Source of the DNA: Lentzea guizhouensis
Lineage (GTDB): Bacteria; Actinomycetota; Actinomycetes; Mycobacteriales; Pseudonocardiaceae
Length of the DNA stretch: 64,000 nucleotides
Direction of reading: 5' to 3'
NCBI RefSeq assembly: GCF_001701025.1
Contig: NZ_CP016793.1
Location: forward strand, 8,122,001-8,186,000
Position numbers and translations under genes: made by a program
Notes under the pieces: generated by a model
Seen by the model: only the letters and a program-made list of their open reading frames with translations
Told to the model about the DNA's origin: nothing
The model's database searches: none
Shown: positions 17,105-26,800 of the stretch, piece after piece
How positions within the stretch are numbered: position 1 is the first letter of the stretch
Layout: every line of letters begins with the position of its first letter

Positions 17105-17593
17105 ATGCCGACAGATCGATCCTGGGTCCGCAACGAGTGGGCCCGCAACCACGCCGAGATCGGGGTGGCGGCCGTCAGCGGCCTGGACATGGACGTGGCG
17201 GAGAAGGCGTTCCACTCCGAACCCGGCACGTTCGCGGACAAGCTGATCGCGGCCGTCCGCACGGCAGCGCACGCGAAGGTCGTCTACGAGACGGAGAAGC
17301 ACCTCCGGATCCCGGACGATCCGGGGGCGCTCACGATCGCCGCCCTTGACGCGATGGTCCGGCCGTTCCGCCAGAACTTCCTGCGCTCGCAGGTGTCCAA
17401 GGCCGAGTTGCTGCAGGAGCTGGATGCCATCGACCGCCGTCAGCGCCGGCACGCGGAGTGGGCACCGTTCGAGCTCGTGGACCCGCTACCGCCTCCTCCC
17501 GCCCCGTCGCGCTACGTGTGGGCGGAGGACAAGCGCCACGATCCGAGCACCGCGTACGAACGTCTCGTCGCCGACTACCTCGAACAGTTGTAG
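17105..17593 (+). CDS. Hypothetical soluble protein flanked by the 63-bp repeats
   Basis: This encodes 162 residues from ATG at 17105; another in-frame ATG lies 9 nt upstream. No Shine-Dalgarno sequence is visible, and a CACAAT element about 10 nt before the start would suit a leaderless transcript. The protein is hydrophilic, with a helical region (VAEKAFHSEPGTFADKLIAA) and a proline-rich linker (VDPLPPPPAPSRYVW) near the C-terminus. No known domain is recognised. The gene ends 7 nt from the convergent LacI gene and lies between two identical copies of the lacI 3' end, which suggests it was inserted or rearranged here. Confidence 0.6.
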   Translation: MPTDRSWVRNEWARNHAEIGVAAVSGLDMDVAEKAFHSEPGTFADKLIAAVRTAAHAKVVYETEKHLRIPDDPGALTIAALDAMVRPFRQNFLRSQVSKAELLQELDAIDRRQRRHAEWAPFELVDPLPPPPAPSRYVWAEDKRHDPSTAYERLVADYLEQL

Positions 17594-17599
17594 CGCCGG

Positions 17600-18577
17600 T
17601 CAGATCGCGGCCGTCGACTCCCGCACCACCAGCGTCGTCGCCAGCTCGATGTGCAACGCCTCCGGCCGGTGCCCGTCGAGCATCCGCATCAGCTGGCTGA
17701 CCGCGATGCTGCCCATCTCCTGCAACGGTTGCCGCACCGTCGTGAGCGGCGGATCCGTGGCCTCGCTGAGGTCGATGTCGTCGAACCCCACCACCGACAC
17801 GTCCTCCGGCACCTTCAGCCCGAGTGACCGCGCCGCCTGCATCGTGCCTACCGCGACCTTGTCGTTGAAGCACACCACCGCGGTCGGCCGCGGGTCCAGC
17901 GCCAGCAGCTCCAACGCCGCCCGGCGGCCCTCAGCGGTCGTGGGTTCGATGCAGCGCAACCGGTCCGTGCTCAGCAGCACCCCCGCGGCGGCCAGCGCCG
18001 AGCGGTGACCGGCCAGGCGTGCGTCGCCGGCCAGCCACTCCGAGGGACCGGCGATCACCGCGATGTCCCGGTGCCCCAGCGAGATCAGGTGGTCGGCCAC
18101 AGCACGGGCGCCGGCGGAGTGGGCGGCCGACACGGAGGCGATGTCCGGCGGTGGTGGTGTGCGCGGGTCGACGACGACGAACGGGAAACCGGCCCGTGCC
18201 AACGCCACCAGCTCGTCGCCCTCCTCTGGCGGGAGGATGAGGATCGCGCCGTGGACGTCCTCCTGGCCGGGCAGGCCGCGCAACGCCTCGGTGTGTTGCG
18301 CGGACTCCCCCGCGTCGAGCAGCAGGCGCACGCCGTGGAGCTTCAGGGTCTCCGCGATCGAGGAGACGATCAGGCCGAAGTAGTCGCTGAGGACGTACGG
18401 GCAACGCACGTACACGGTTCGTTGCACGGGAGCTTGCCGACGGCGTTCCACAGCTTGCAAGACCAGGTCACGGGTACGCGGGGCGACGTTGACGTGGTCG
18501 TTGAGCACGCGTGAGACGGTCGCGACCGAGACGCCGGTCTCGGCGGCGATGTCGCGGAGGCTGGCCCGTTGTTTCAT
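17600..18577 (-). CDS. LacI-family regulator beside the GH30 genes
   Basis: The product has 325 residues from the ATG that begins MKQRASLRDIAAETGVSVAT, the LacI-type helix-turn-helix followed by VSRVLNDHVNVAP. A periplasmic-binding-protein-like sensor domain follows (CFNDKVAVGTMQAARSLGLK, VSVVGFDDIDLSEATDPPLT). The gene is divergent from two secreted GH30 glycosidases, so it probably represses them and responds to a sugar they release. The ligand cannot be read from the sequence. Its last 63 bases are duplicated at 16896. Confidence 0.88.
   Translation of the reverse strand: MKQRASLRDIAAETGVSVATVSRVLNDHVNVAPRTRDLVLQAVERRRQAPVQRTVYVRCPYVLSDYFGLIVSSIAETLKLHGVRLLLDAGESAQHTEALRGLPGQEDVHGAILILPPEEGDELVALARAGFPFVVVDPRTPPPPDIASVSAAHSAGARAVADHLISLGHRDIAVIAGPSEWLAGDARLAGHRSALAAAGVLLSTDRLRCIEPTTAEGRRAALELLALDPRPTAVVCFNDKVAVGTMQAARSLGLKVPEDVSVVGFDDIDLSEATDPPLTTVRQPLQEMGSIAVSQLMRMLDGHRPEALHIELATTLVVRESTAAI
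17611..17673. repeat. 63-bp direct repeat, copy B: native 3' end of the lacI gene
   Basis: This is identical over 63 bases to 16896-16958, in the same orientation, offset by 715 bp. Here it is part of the intact LacI reading frame, encoding its last 20 or so residues. Confidence 0.95.
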
Positions 18578-18708
18578 CGAACCGGAAGCTCGTTCCACCT
18601 GGTCAATGTACCGGAACTGAAGCAGACCATTGACCGTCGCCACGTCGAGGTGTTTCATCCTGGAAAGCAGGTGTTTCACAGTGATGAACCTCTGTTACAA
18701 GGACGGCG
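18578..18708. promoter_or_regulatory. Divergent LacI/GH30 promoter region with repeated operator-like elements
   Basis: The 10-mer AGGTGTTTCA occurs at 18648-18657 and 18669-18678, in direct orientation and exactly 21 bp apart, about two helical turns. An 8-bp inverted repeat GGTCAATG/CATTGACC spans 18601-18635. These are likely binding sites for the adjacent LacI protein or another regulator. AAGGA at 18699-18703 is the ribosome site for the first GH30 gene, 5 nt before its ATG. Confidence 0.5.
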
Positions 18709-20580
18709 ATGAGAACAACCGCGATCGTGGCTCTGGTGCTCGGCCTGACCGCCGTGCCGACGGCGGAGGCGTCCAGCACGCCCGAAGCACGCGTGTGGGT
18801 GACCACCCCGGACCGGGCTGCGCTGCTGCACGAACGCCCGCGCGTCGCGTTCGGCACGGCGCAGTCGGCGCACCCGACGATCGTGGTCGACCCCGACCGC
18901 GGCTACCAGACGGTCGACGGGTTCGGCGCGTCGATCACGGACTCGAGTGCCGAGGTGCTCCACGGCCTGTCCCCCGCCGTGCGCGCGGAGACCATGCGCA
19001 AGCTGTTCGACCCGAAGAGCGGCATCGGCGTGAGCTTCCTGCGCCAGCCCGTCGGGTCGTCCGACTTCACCGCTGCCGCCGAGCACTACACCTATGACGA
19101 CGTGCCGGCCGGGCAGACCGACTTCGCGCTCAAGCACTTCAGCATCCGCCACGACGAGGCGAAGATCCTCCCGTTGCTGCGTGAGGCGAAGCGGCTCAAC
19201 CCACGGCTGAAGGTCATGGCCACGCCGTGGAGCCCGCCCGCGTGGATGAAGACCGGCGACTCGCTCGTCGGCGGCCGGCTCAAGGACGACCCGAAGATCT
19301 ACGACGCCTACGCGCGCTACCTGGTCAAGTTCGTCCAGGCCTACACGCGGGCGGGCGTGCCGATCGACTTCCTGTCCGTGCAGAACGAACCGCAGAACCG
19401 CACGCCCGACGCCTACCCCGGCACCGACATGCCGGTCGCCGACCAGCTCAAGGTCATCGAGGCGCTCGGGCCGAAGCTGCGCGTCGCCAGCCCGCGCACG
19501 AAGATCCTCGCCTACGACCACAACTGGGCCACGCACCCCAACGACGGCACCGCCGAGGCCGACTACCCGTTCCAGGTCCTGCGCGACAAGGCCGCGAGGT
19601 GGGTCGCCGGCACCGCCTACCACTGCTACTACGGCGACCCGAGCGCACAGACCGCGTTGCACGACGCGTTCCCGGACAAGGGCATCTGGTTCACCGAGTG
19701 CTCCGGCTCGAAGAGCGTCACCGACCCGCCGGAGAAGGTCTTCAGCGACACCCTGCGGTGGCACGCCCGCAACGTCGTGCTCGGCACCACCCGCAACTGG
19801 GCGCGCAGCGTCGTCAACTGGAACATCGCGCTCGACAGCACCGGCGGCCCGCACAACGGAGGCTGCGGCACCTGCACCGGCCTCGTCACCGCGCACCCGG
19901 ACGGCTCGGTCAGCACCGACGCCGAGTACTACACGATCGGCCACCTCGCGAAGTTCGTGCAGCCCGGCGCGCGCCGCATCGCCAGCACGTCGTTCGGCAC
20001 CACCGGCTGGAACGGCCAGGTCATGGACACCGCCTTCCGCAACCCCGACGGCTCCACCGCACTGGTGGTGCACAACGAGAACGACGACCCGCGCACCTTC
20101 GCCGTCAACGTCGGCGACCGCACGTTCGAGTACACGCTGCCCGGCGGCGCGCTCGCCACGTTCACCTGGCCCGCGCACCACAAGCTCCGCGACAAGCTCG
20201 ACTTCGTGCCGCTCACCGGTGCCACCGCCACCGCCTCGCTCGGCAAGGACGCCGCGCTCGCCGTGGACGACGACGCCTCGACCCGCTGGTCCAGCGAAGC
20301 GGCACAAGCGGCAGGCCAGCACCTGCAGGTGGACCTCGGCCGCAACCGCGACTTCCGCCGCGTCGCGATCGACAGCGGCGGCAACCTGGGCGACTACGCC
20401 CGCAACTGGCAGCTGGAGGTCAGCCGCGACGGCACGACCTGGCGCACCGTCGCAAGTGGACGGGGCACCGGCCAGCTGACGAACATCGACGTCCGCACGA
20501 GCGCACGCTACCTGCGGATCACCTCCACCGGTGCCGCGAGCAACTGGTGGAGCATCGCCGACATCCGGCTCTACAGATAA
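18709..20580 (+). CDS. Secreted GH30 glycosidase with C-terminal F5/8 type C (CBM32-like) domain
   Basis: This 623-residue exported enzyme has a signal peptide at residues 1-21 and a GH30 catalytic domain to about residue 490. It contains DGFGASITDSS, the acid/base Glu227 in FLSVQNEPQ and the nucleophile Glu330 in IWFTECSG. A discoidin-type carbohydrate-binding domain (about 500-623) includes HLQVDLGRNRDFRRVAID and ends in SIADIRLYR. GH30 enzymes of this shape cleave beta-glucosyl, beta-1,6-glucan or related linkages; the exact substrate is not evident. The second GH30 gene follows 47 nt later, and both probably respond to the divergent LacI regulator. Confidence 0.92.
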   Translation: MRTTAIVALVLGLTAVPTAEASSTPEARVWVTTPDRAALLHERPRVAFGTAQSAHPTIVVDPDRGYQTVDGFGASITDSSAEVLHGLSPAVRAETMRKLFDPKSGIGVSFLRQPVGSSDFTAAAEHYTYDDVPAGQTDFALKHFSIRHDEAKILPLLREAKRLNPRLKVMATPWSPPAWMKTGDSLVGGRLKDDPKIYDAYARYLVKFVQAYTRAGVPIDFLSVQNEPQNRTPDAYPGTDMPVADQLKVIEALGPKLRVASPRTKILAYDHNWATHPNDGTAEADYPFQVLRDKAARWVAGTAYHCYYGDPSAQTALHDAFPDKGIWFTECSGSKSVTDPPEKVFSDTLRWHARNVVLGTTRNWARSVVNWNIALDSTGGPHNGGCGTCTGLVTAHPDGSVSTDAEYYTIGHLAKFVQPGARRIASTSFGTTGWNGQVMDTAFRNPDGSTALVVHNENDDPRTFAVNVGDRTFEYTLPGGALATFTWPAHHKLRDKLDFVPLTGATATASLGKDAALAVDDDASTRWSSEAAQAAGQHLQVDLGRNRDFRRVAIDSGGNLGDYARNWQLEVSRDGTTWRTVASGRGTGQLTNIDVRTSARYLRITSTGAASNWWSIADIRLYR

Positions 20581-20627
20581 CTCCGACAAGTGGAATCCGG
20601 GCGCCCGAACCCCTGCAAGGAGCGCTT

Positions 20628-22445
20628 ATGTCCCCTGCACCACGCCGCTGGCGCAGTGCCGCGCTGATCTCGGCCGTCGTGGCCGTGACGGCGGGCACCT
20701 ACCTCGCCACCCCGGCCACCGCAGCCACCACCGCTAACGTCTGGCTGACCACCGCCGACCGCTCGAACCTCCTGCGCCAGCAAGCAGGAGTGTCGTTCGG
20801 CAGCGGTGGCAGCGGACCGGTCATCACGGTCAACCCGAACTCCACCCACCAGTCGATGGTCGGGTTCGGCGCGTCGTTCACCGACTCGGCCGCGTGGAAC
20901 ATCTGGAACTCACCACGCCGTGACGAGATCATGAACAACCTGTTCAACCCGGGCAGCGGCATCGGCATGACCTTCATCCGCCAGCCGATCGGCGCCTCGG
21001 ACTTCTCGCGCAGCTTCTACACCTACAACGACGGCGCCGCCGACCCCACGCTCTCCCGGTTCTCCACCGCCCACGACAACGCCTACATCCTGCCGCTGAT
21101 CCGGCAGGCCAAGCAGCTGAACCCGCAGCTGAGCATCATGGCGACGCCGTGGAGCGCACCGGCGTGGATGAAGAACAACAACAGCCTCATCCAGGGCTCG
21201 CTGAACGACAGCCGCATCGGCGTCTACGCCGACTACCTGGTCAAGTTCACCCAGGCCTACCAGGCAGCGGGCGCGCCGATCGACTACCTGAGCGTGCAGA
21301 ACGAGCCGAACTTCGAACCACCCGGCTACCCCGGCATGCGCATGTCCGCACAGCAACAGGTCAACGTCATCAACACCCTCGTCCCCAAGCTGCGCGCCGC
21401 CGGCCAGCAGGCCCGCATCCTCGGCTACGACCACAACTGGGACGACACGAACTACCCGCAGACCGTGAACAACGGCGCCGGCAGCAACGTCATCGGCTCC
21501 GCCTGGCACTGCTACGGCGGCAACCCGAGTGGACAGTCGGTCGTCAAGAACAACCAGCCGGGCAAGGACATCTTCTTCACCGAGTGCTCCGGCACCCGCT
21601 CCTCCAACGACGCGAACACATTCCGCGACACCTTGCGCTGGCAGGGCATCAACCTCGCGATCGGCGCGACCCGCAACCACGCCCGCACCGTCGCGATCTG
21701 GAACATGGCACTGGACCAGAACAACGGCCCGGTCATCGGCAGCTGCACCAACTGCACCGGCGTCGTCATGACCAACGGCTCCAACGTCACCTACAACGCC
21801 GAGTACTACGTCCTCGGCCACCTCTCCAAGTTCGTCAAGCCCGGAGCCGTGCGCATCGACTCCACCGGCTACGGCGAGGGCGGCATCCAGAACGTCGCCT
21901 TCCGCAACCCGGACGGCTCCATCGTCCTCGTGGCGCTCAACTCCGGCGGCGACCAGAACTTCCAGGTCTCCTACGGCGGCCAGAACTTCGGCTACCGCCT
22001 CCCCGGCGGCGCCATGGCCACCTTCACCTGGCCGGGCACCCTCGACCCCGGCCAGCCAGGCGCGCGCACCGGTCCGATCACGGGGTTGGGCGGCAAGTGC
22101 CTGGACGTCACCGACGGCTCGACGGCCAACGGCAACCTGCCCCAGATGTGGGACTGCGTGGGCGGCCCGAACCAGACCTGGACCCTCGCCGCCGACGGCA
22201 CGGTCCGCGGCCTCGGCAAGTGCCTCGACGTCACCGGCAACTCGACGGCGGACGGCGCGGCCGTGCAGCTGTGGGACTGCTTCGGTGGCGGCAACCAGCG
22301 GTGGACCGCGTCGGGCGGGACGTTGGTGAACGTGGGCAGCAACAAGTGCCTGGACGTGCGGGACAACAGCACCGCGAACGGGGCCAGGTTGCAGATCTGG
22401 TCGTGCACGGGTGGGGCGAACCAGCGCTGGACCGTGCCGGCGTAG
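20628..22445 (+). CDS. Secreted GH30 glycosidase with C-terminal ricin-type (CBM13) domain
   Basis: The product has 605 residues from ATG at 20628, with AAGGAG 5 nt upstream. A signal peptide (about 1-32, ending in ATAA) precedes a GH30 domain with VGFGASFTDSA, acid/base Glu226 (YLSVQNEPN) and nucleophile Glu319 (IFFTECSG). Residues from about 480 form a ricin B-type beta-trefoil with three QxW repeats (NQTW, NQRW, NQRW) and repeated GKCLDV motifs. The catalytic domain is clearly paralogous to the upstream GH30, but the binding module is different. A strong hairpin follows the stop codon. Confidence 0.92.
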   Translation: MSPAPRRWRSAALISAVVAVTAGTYLATPATAATTANVWLTTADRSNLLRQQAGVSFGSGGSGPVITVNPNSTHQSMVGFGASFTDSAAWNIWNSPRRDEIMNNLFNPGSGIGMTFIRQPIGASDFSRSFYTYNDGAADPTLSRFSTAHDNAYILPLIRQAKQLNPQLSIMATPWSAPAWMKNNNSLIQGSLNDSRIGVYADYLVKFTQAYQAAGAPIDYLSVQNEPNFEPPGYPGMRMSAQQQVNVINTLVPKLRAAGQQARILGYDHNWDDTNYPQTVNNGAGSNVIGSAWHCYGGNPSGQSVVKNNQPGKDIFFTECSGTRSSNDANTFRDTLRWQGINLAIGATRNHARTVAIWNMALDQNNGPVIGSCTNCTGVVMTNGSNVTYNAEYYVLGHLSKFVKPGAVRIDSTGYGEGGIQNVAFRNPDGSIVLVALNSGGDQNFQVSYGGQNFGYRLPGGAMATFTWPGTLDPGQPGARTGPITGLGGKCLDVTDGSTANGNLPQMWDCVGGPNQTWTLAADGTVRGLGKCLDVTGNSTADGAAVQLWDCFGGGNQRWTASGGTLVNVGSNKCLDVRDNSTANGARLQIWSCTGGANQRWTVPA

Positions 22446-22456
22446 GTGCGGCTCGA

Positions 22457-22494
22457 CGACGGCTGGTGCCCGCCAGGGTGGGCACCAGCCGTCG
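22457..22494 (+). terminator. Perfect 15-bp hairpin after the GH30 genes
   Basis: CGACGGCTGGTGCCC (22457-22471) and its exact complement (22480-22494) form a 15-bp stem with an 8-base loop, 12 nt after the stop of the second GH30 gene. No long T-run follows, as is common for actinobacterial terminators. Confidence 0.8.
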
Positions 22495-22495
22495 C

Positions 22496-22534
22496 TCGTC
22501 CGCGGGGATGACACGCCATCAACCCCGCGGACGA
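22496..22534. repeat. Second strong hairpin directly downstream
   Basis: TCGTCCGCGGGG (22496-22507) pairs perfectly with 22523-22534, a 12-bp stem with a 15-base loop. It starts one base after the previous hairpin. It may be a back-up terminator or shield the MmpS-like gene that starts at 22571. Confidence 0.7.
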
Positions 22535-22570
22535 TGCCGGTGCACACCGGCGCCAATACCGTTGGGTGTC

Positions 22571-22963
22571 GTGAAAACGCTCGCAGTGATCGCGGCCCTC
22601 GTCCTCGTCGGCGCCGGGTTCGTGTTCACGGTCAACCGGATCGGCTGGTCGGAGATCAGCGGCAAGGCCTGGGCCGTCACCTACGAGGTGACCGGGCAGG
22701 GGAACGCGCCCGTGAAGATCAGCTACGTGGAGAACCCCGACCGGTACGAGCGGGACGCGCCGCAGACCACCTCGGTCGCCGGGGCACTCCCCTGGTCGGC
22801 GGAGGTTGTGATCAACTCTGGTCAGCAGGCGGAGGTCACCGCGACTCCGGCCGGCAACGAGGCGTTGTCGTGCCGGATCCTGCTGGACGGCGAACGGGTC
22901 TGGGCCAGCGCCACGGCCGCTCCTGGACAAGCGGTGACCTGCACGAAGGTGACTGACGAGTAA
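22571..22963 (+). CDS. MmpS-like membrane-anchored protein
   Basis: This encodes 130 residues from GTG at 22571. One N-terminal membrane helix (KTLAVIAALVLVGAGFVFTV) is followed by an exported beta-rich domain with VTYEVTGQGNAPVKISYVEN and a Cys pair (SCRILLD, VTCTKV). This layout is that of the MmpS/transport accessory family. No MmpL partner is present in the window, so a role with a transporter encoded elsewhere, or another envelope role, is inference. The next gene follows after only 8 nt and may be co-transcribed. Confidence 0.65.
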   Translation: MKTLAVIAALVLVGAGFVFTVNRIGWSEISGKAWAVTYEVTGQGNAPVKISYVENPDRYERDAPQTTSVAGALPWSAEVVINSGQQAEVTATPAGNEALSCRILLDGERVWASATAAPGQAVTCTKVTDE

Positions 22964-22971
22964 GGTTGGTT

Positions 22972-23841
22972 TTGGTCGACACTGAAGTCATAGAGCAAAT
23001 CACTCAACTCACCGCGCCGAAGGCCACAGCGCTCGGCGGTGGCACGTACAACCGCGTCCTCAGGGTGACCGCGGCCGAGGGCGAGTTCGTGGTGAAGATC
23101 AGTCCTGGCGAGCAGCCGGGGCTGACGTACGAGCGAGACTTGATGCGAACCGAGGCGTTGTTCTGCACGCTCGCCTCGAAGATCGCACCTGTGCCGGAGG
23201 TCGAGCACACCGACTTCTCCCGCCGGCACGTCGACGCGGACGTCCTCGTGACGACGCTCCTGCCGGGCACTCCCCTGGCCGGACGGTCCGATGTGGACCG
23301 CACCTCCATCAGGCGGCAGCTAGCCCAGGCCACGAGAACCCTCCACACCGTCGAGGGAGAAGCGTTCGGCTACCCGCAGCTCGGCTTGCACGACACCTGG
23401 TCGCAGGCGTTCATCGGGATGGTCGACGCCGTCAGAGCAGACGCGGAGCGCTTCAACGTCACGCTTCCGAACATCCCCGTCGAGCAGCACAAGACGTTGT
23501 TCGACGAGATCAGGAAACCAGTCCTGGTCCACTTCGACCTCTGGGACGGCAACGTCCTCGCCGACCACGCTCTCACCGGCCTCATCGACGGCGAGCGCGC
23601 GTTCTGGGGCGATCCGGTGGCGGAGTTCGTGTCGCCGGCGCTGTTCACCGACATCGACGACGAGTTCCTGACCGCCTACGGCACGGAGCTCACCGACGCC
23701 GACCGGGTGCGGCTGGCCGCCTACCAGGCGTACCTGTACGCGATCATGCTCACCGAGCAGGTGCCGCGGAACAACACGGACGAACGCCTGACCCGCCTGA
23801 TCACCCAGGCCCTGGTCGCGGCGGTCGGGGTGCTGGGCTAG
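22972..23841 (+). CDS. Aminoglycoside phosphotransferase/fructosamine kinase-fold protein
   Basis: The 289-residue protein has the kinase-like fold. Landmarks are a glycine-rich N-lobe (LGGGTYNRVLRV), the ATP-binding Lys in FVVKISPG, the catalytic HFDLWDGNVL (HxDxxxxN) and the metal-binding IDGERAFWGDP. Such proteins phosphorylate aminoglycosides, choline, homoserine or fructosamines, and substrate cannot be assigned here. TTG at 22972 is chosen because AAGG lies 6 nt upstream; a TTG at 22966 would abut that site. Resistance is not implied by the sequence alone. Confidence 0.8.
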   Translation: MVDTEVIEQITQLTAPKATALGGGTYNRVLRVTAAEGEFVVKISPGEQPGLTYERDLMRTEALFCTLASKIAPVPEVEHTDFSRRHVDADVLVTTLLPGTPLAGRSDVDRTSIRRQLAQATRTLHTVEGEAFGYPQLGLHDTWSQAFIGMVDAVRADAERFNVTLPNIPVEQHKTLFDEIRKPVLVHFDLWDGNVLADHALTGLIDGERAFWGDPVAEFVSPALFTDIDDEFLTAYGTELTDADRVRLAAYQAYLYAIMLTEQVPRNNTDERLTRLITQALVAAVGVLG

Positions 23842-23889
23842 AAGATCGTCGCCCCGGTACCCGCCCGGCCGATCTGGGAAACTGGTCGG

Positions 23890-26800
23890 GTGCGCGTGGC
23901 ATTGCTGGGACCGACCAGGGTCGAGGACGACGACGGCACACCGGTGGACATCGGTGGGGCCCGCGTCAGGATGCTCCTGGCCCGGCTGGCGCTCGACCCC
24001 GGCCGGCCCGTCGCGACCGGCACGTTGATCGACGACCTGTGGGGTGAGCAGCCGCCCGCGGACGCGACGAACGCGCTGCAGTCGCTGGTGTCGCGGCTGC
24101 GGAAGGTGTGCCCGGACGTCACGCTGGAGCCGGGCGGGTACCGGCTCGAGATCGAACGGGACGACGTCGACGTGTTCCGGTTCGAACGGCTGCGCGCGGC
24201 CGGGCGCACGCAGGAGGCGCTCGACCTGTGGCGTGGGGAGGCGTTGGCGGACGTCCGCGAGGCGCCGTTCGCGACCACGGCGGCGGTCAAGCTGGACGAG
24301 GCACGCCTCGACGCCGAAGAGGACAACGGTGACCTCGACATCGCCAAGCTGACCGCGCTGCACGAACGGCACCCGCTCCGGGAACGGCTCGCCGGGCTGC
24401 TGATCACGGCGTTGTGCGCGCACCAACGGCAGTCGGAGGCGCTGCAGGTGTACGAGAACGTGCGCCGCAGGCTCGCCGACGAGCTGGGTGTGGACCCGTC
24501 CGCAGAACTGCAGGACGTGCACCTCGCCGCGCTCAAGGGTGAGCTCGCGCCCAAGCTGGTCGCCGACCGGCTGCCGGTGCGGCTGACCAGCTTCGTCGGG
24601 CGTGACGAGGAGCTGGGACGGGTCGCGCAGCAGCTCGAGCGGGCCAGGCTCGTCACGCTGGTCGGGCCGGGTGGTGCGGGCAAGACGCGGCTCGCGACCG
24701 AGGCGGCGGCGCGGCACCGGCTGCACGCCAAGGGGCGGGTGTGGTTCCTGCCGCTGGCCGGTGTGCGGGCGGCCGACGACCTGATCGGTGCGGTGCTCAG
24801 CGCGTTCGAGCTGAGCTTCGCCACCGGTGACCCGATGCGCAGGGGTCCCGACGGCATGAGCCGCGTCGCCGAGGTGCTGGCGTCCGGGGAGTCGTTGCTG
24901 GTGCTGGACAACTGCGAGCACCTGGTCGACGCCGCCGCGGAGTTCACCGGCCGGTTGCTGCGGATGGTGCCGAACGTCCGGGTGCTCGCCACGAGCCGGG
25001 AGCCGCTCGCGATCGAGGGCGAGTCGCTGTGCCCGGTGGGGCCGCTGGCCGTGCCGAACGGGCAGGCCGACATCTCGGACTGCGGAGCGGTGCGGCTGTT
25101 CCTGGACCGGGCGACAGCCGTGAAGCCCGGATTCCGGCTCGACGAGTCCACGGCGGACGCCGTGAAGCTGATCTGCCGCCGCCTCGACGGCATGCCGCTC
25201 GCGCTGGAGCTGGCCGCCGCCCGGCTGCGGTCGATGACGGTCCACCAGATCACCCAGCGCCTGGACGACCGCTTCCGGCTGCTGACCTCCGGCAGCCGCA
25301 CCGCGCTCCCCCGCCAGCGCACGTTGCGCGCCGTCGTCGAGTGGAGCTGGGACCTGCTCACCGCCGACGAACGCGAGCTGGCCAGGCGGCTGTCGGTGTT
25401 CCCGTCCGGTGCCGACCTCGCGGCGATCGAGCGGATCTGCCGGCACGACCTGTACGTGCTCACCTCACTGGTCGAGAAGTCCATCGTGGACGTGCTCGAC
25501 CTGGCCCCGGAGCCGCGCTACCGGATGCTGGAGACGATCCGGGTCTACGCCGCCGAACAGCTCACCGCCTCCGGGGAGACCGCCGAGGTCCTCGTCCGGT
25601 TCCGCGACCACTACCGCGACCTCACCGAGCGCTGGGAGCCGCTCACCCGCACCGGCCGCCAGCTGGAGGTGATCGCCGGGTACGAGACCGAGCACGACAA
25701 CATCGTGGCGGCGTTGCGCGGAGCGATCGACGACGATGACGCGGACACGGCGGCCGGGTTGCTCACCGGCATCTTCTGGTACTGGATGGTCAAGGGCGAC
25801 AACAACCGCGCGACCACGGCGGTGCACGACGTGCTCGCGTTCGGCGACCGGTTGCCGGCGGACGTGGCGGCGGCGCTGAGCGCGATGCGGTTGATGATGC
25901 AGTCGATGCCGGGCATGCCGGACCCGGAGGAGACCGCGGCGGCCATCGACGAGTGCGTGCGGGCCGACTCGATCAAGCGGTTCCCGGCGCTCGCAATCGC
26001 GCTGCCGATGCTCGCGTTCATCATCAAGGACAAGGACCTGGCGCACCGGGAGGTGCTGCGGGCGGCGCGGAGCGACGACCCGTGGGCACGGGCGGGCGCG
26101 GAGTGGGCCCGCAGCTTCATCCTGGTCGACGACGGCGACCTGGCCGGTGCCGCGGTGGCCCGTGACCGCGCCCACGAGCTGTTCACGGCGACCGGCGACC
26201 GGTGGGGCACGGCGATGTCGCTCGGCATGAAGGCCGCGTTCGTCTCGCAGACCGGTGACAACCTCGGTGCGATCGCGCTGTACCACCAGGGGTTGAAGCT
26301 GGCGCACGAGCTGCGGTCCGGGGAGGACGCCGTGCAGCAGCACTGGCGGCTCGCGGTCGAGTACGCGCGTTTCGGGGACATCGCCGCGGCACAGCAGCAG
26401 CTGGACGAGGCCGAGCGGTACGTGGGGGACGTCGGCAACGACCAGATGTCGGCGATGATCTGGTACGCCAAGGCGGAGATCAAGCTGCGGGCCGGTGCGG
26501 TGGCCGAGGCCCGCGCGCTGGCCGAGAGCTTCCACGACATGGGCACCTCCGCGCTGCTCGGCACGTTCGGCGCCGAGTGGTCGGCACTGCTGGAGGCGCG
26601 CATCGCGCTGGAGGAGAACCGGTTCACCGACGCCGAGCGGTGCCTCGCGCCGGCGGTGGAGACCACGTCCGCGCGCAGCGACATGCCCGACCTGGCCGCG
26701 GTGGTCGAGCTGCTCGCCCAGGTCCGGCACGGCCAGGGTGCCGACGCCGCCGCGCTCCGGTTGCTGTCGCTGGTGAAGCTCGTGCGAGGCGGGCTCGACC

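Noticed and set aside
16896..17673. Repeat-flanked segment as an insertion sequence
   Set aside because: The flanks are direct copies of a gene end rather than terminal inverted repeats, and the enclosed protein has no transposase or integrase motif.
22972..23841. Phosphotransferase as an aminoglycoside resistance gene
   Set aside because: The kinase-like fold is shared with choline, homoserine and fructosamine kinases. Nothing in the sequence or context points to aminoglycosides.
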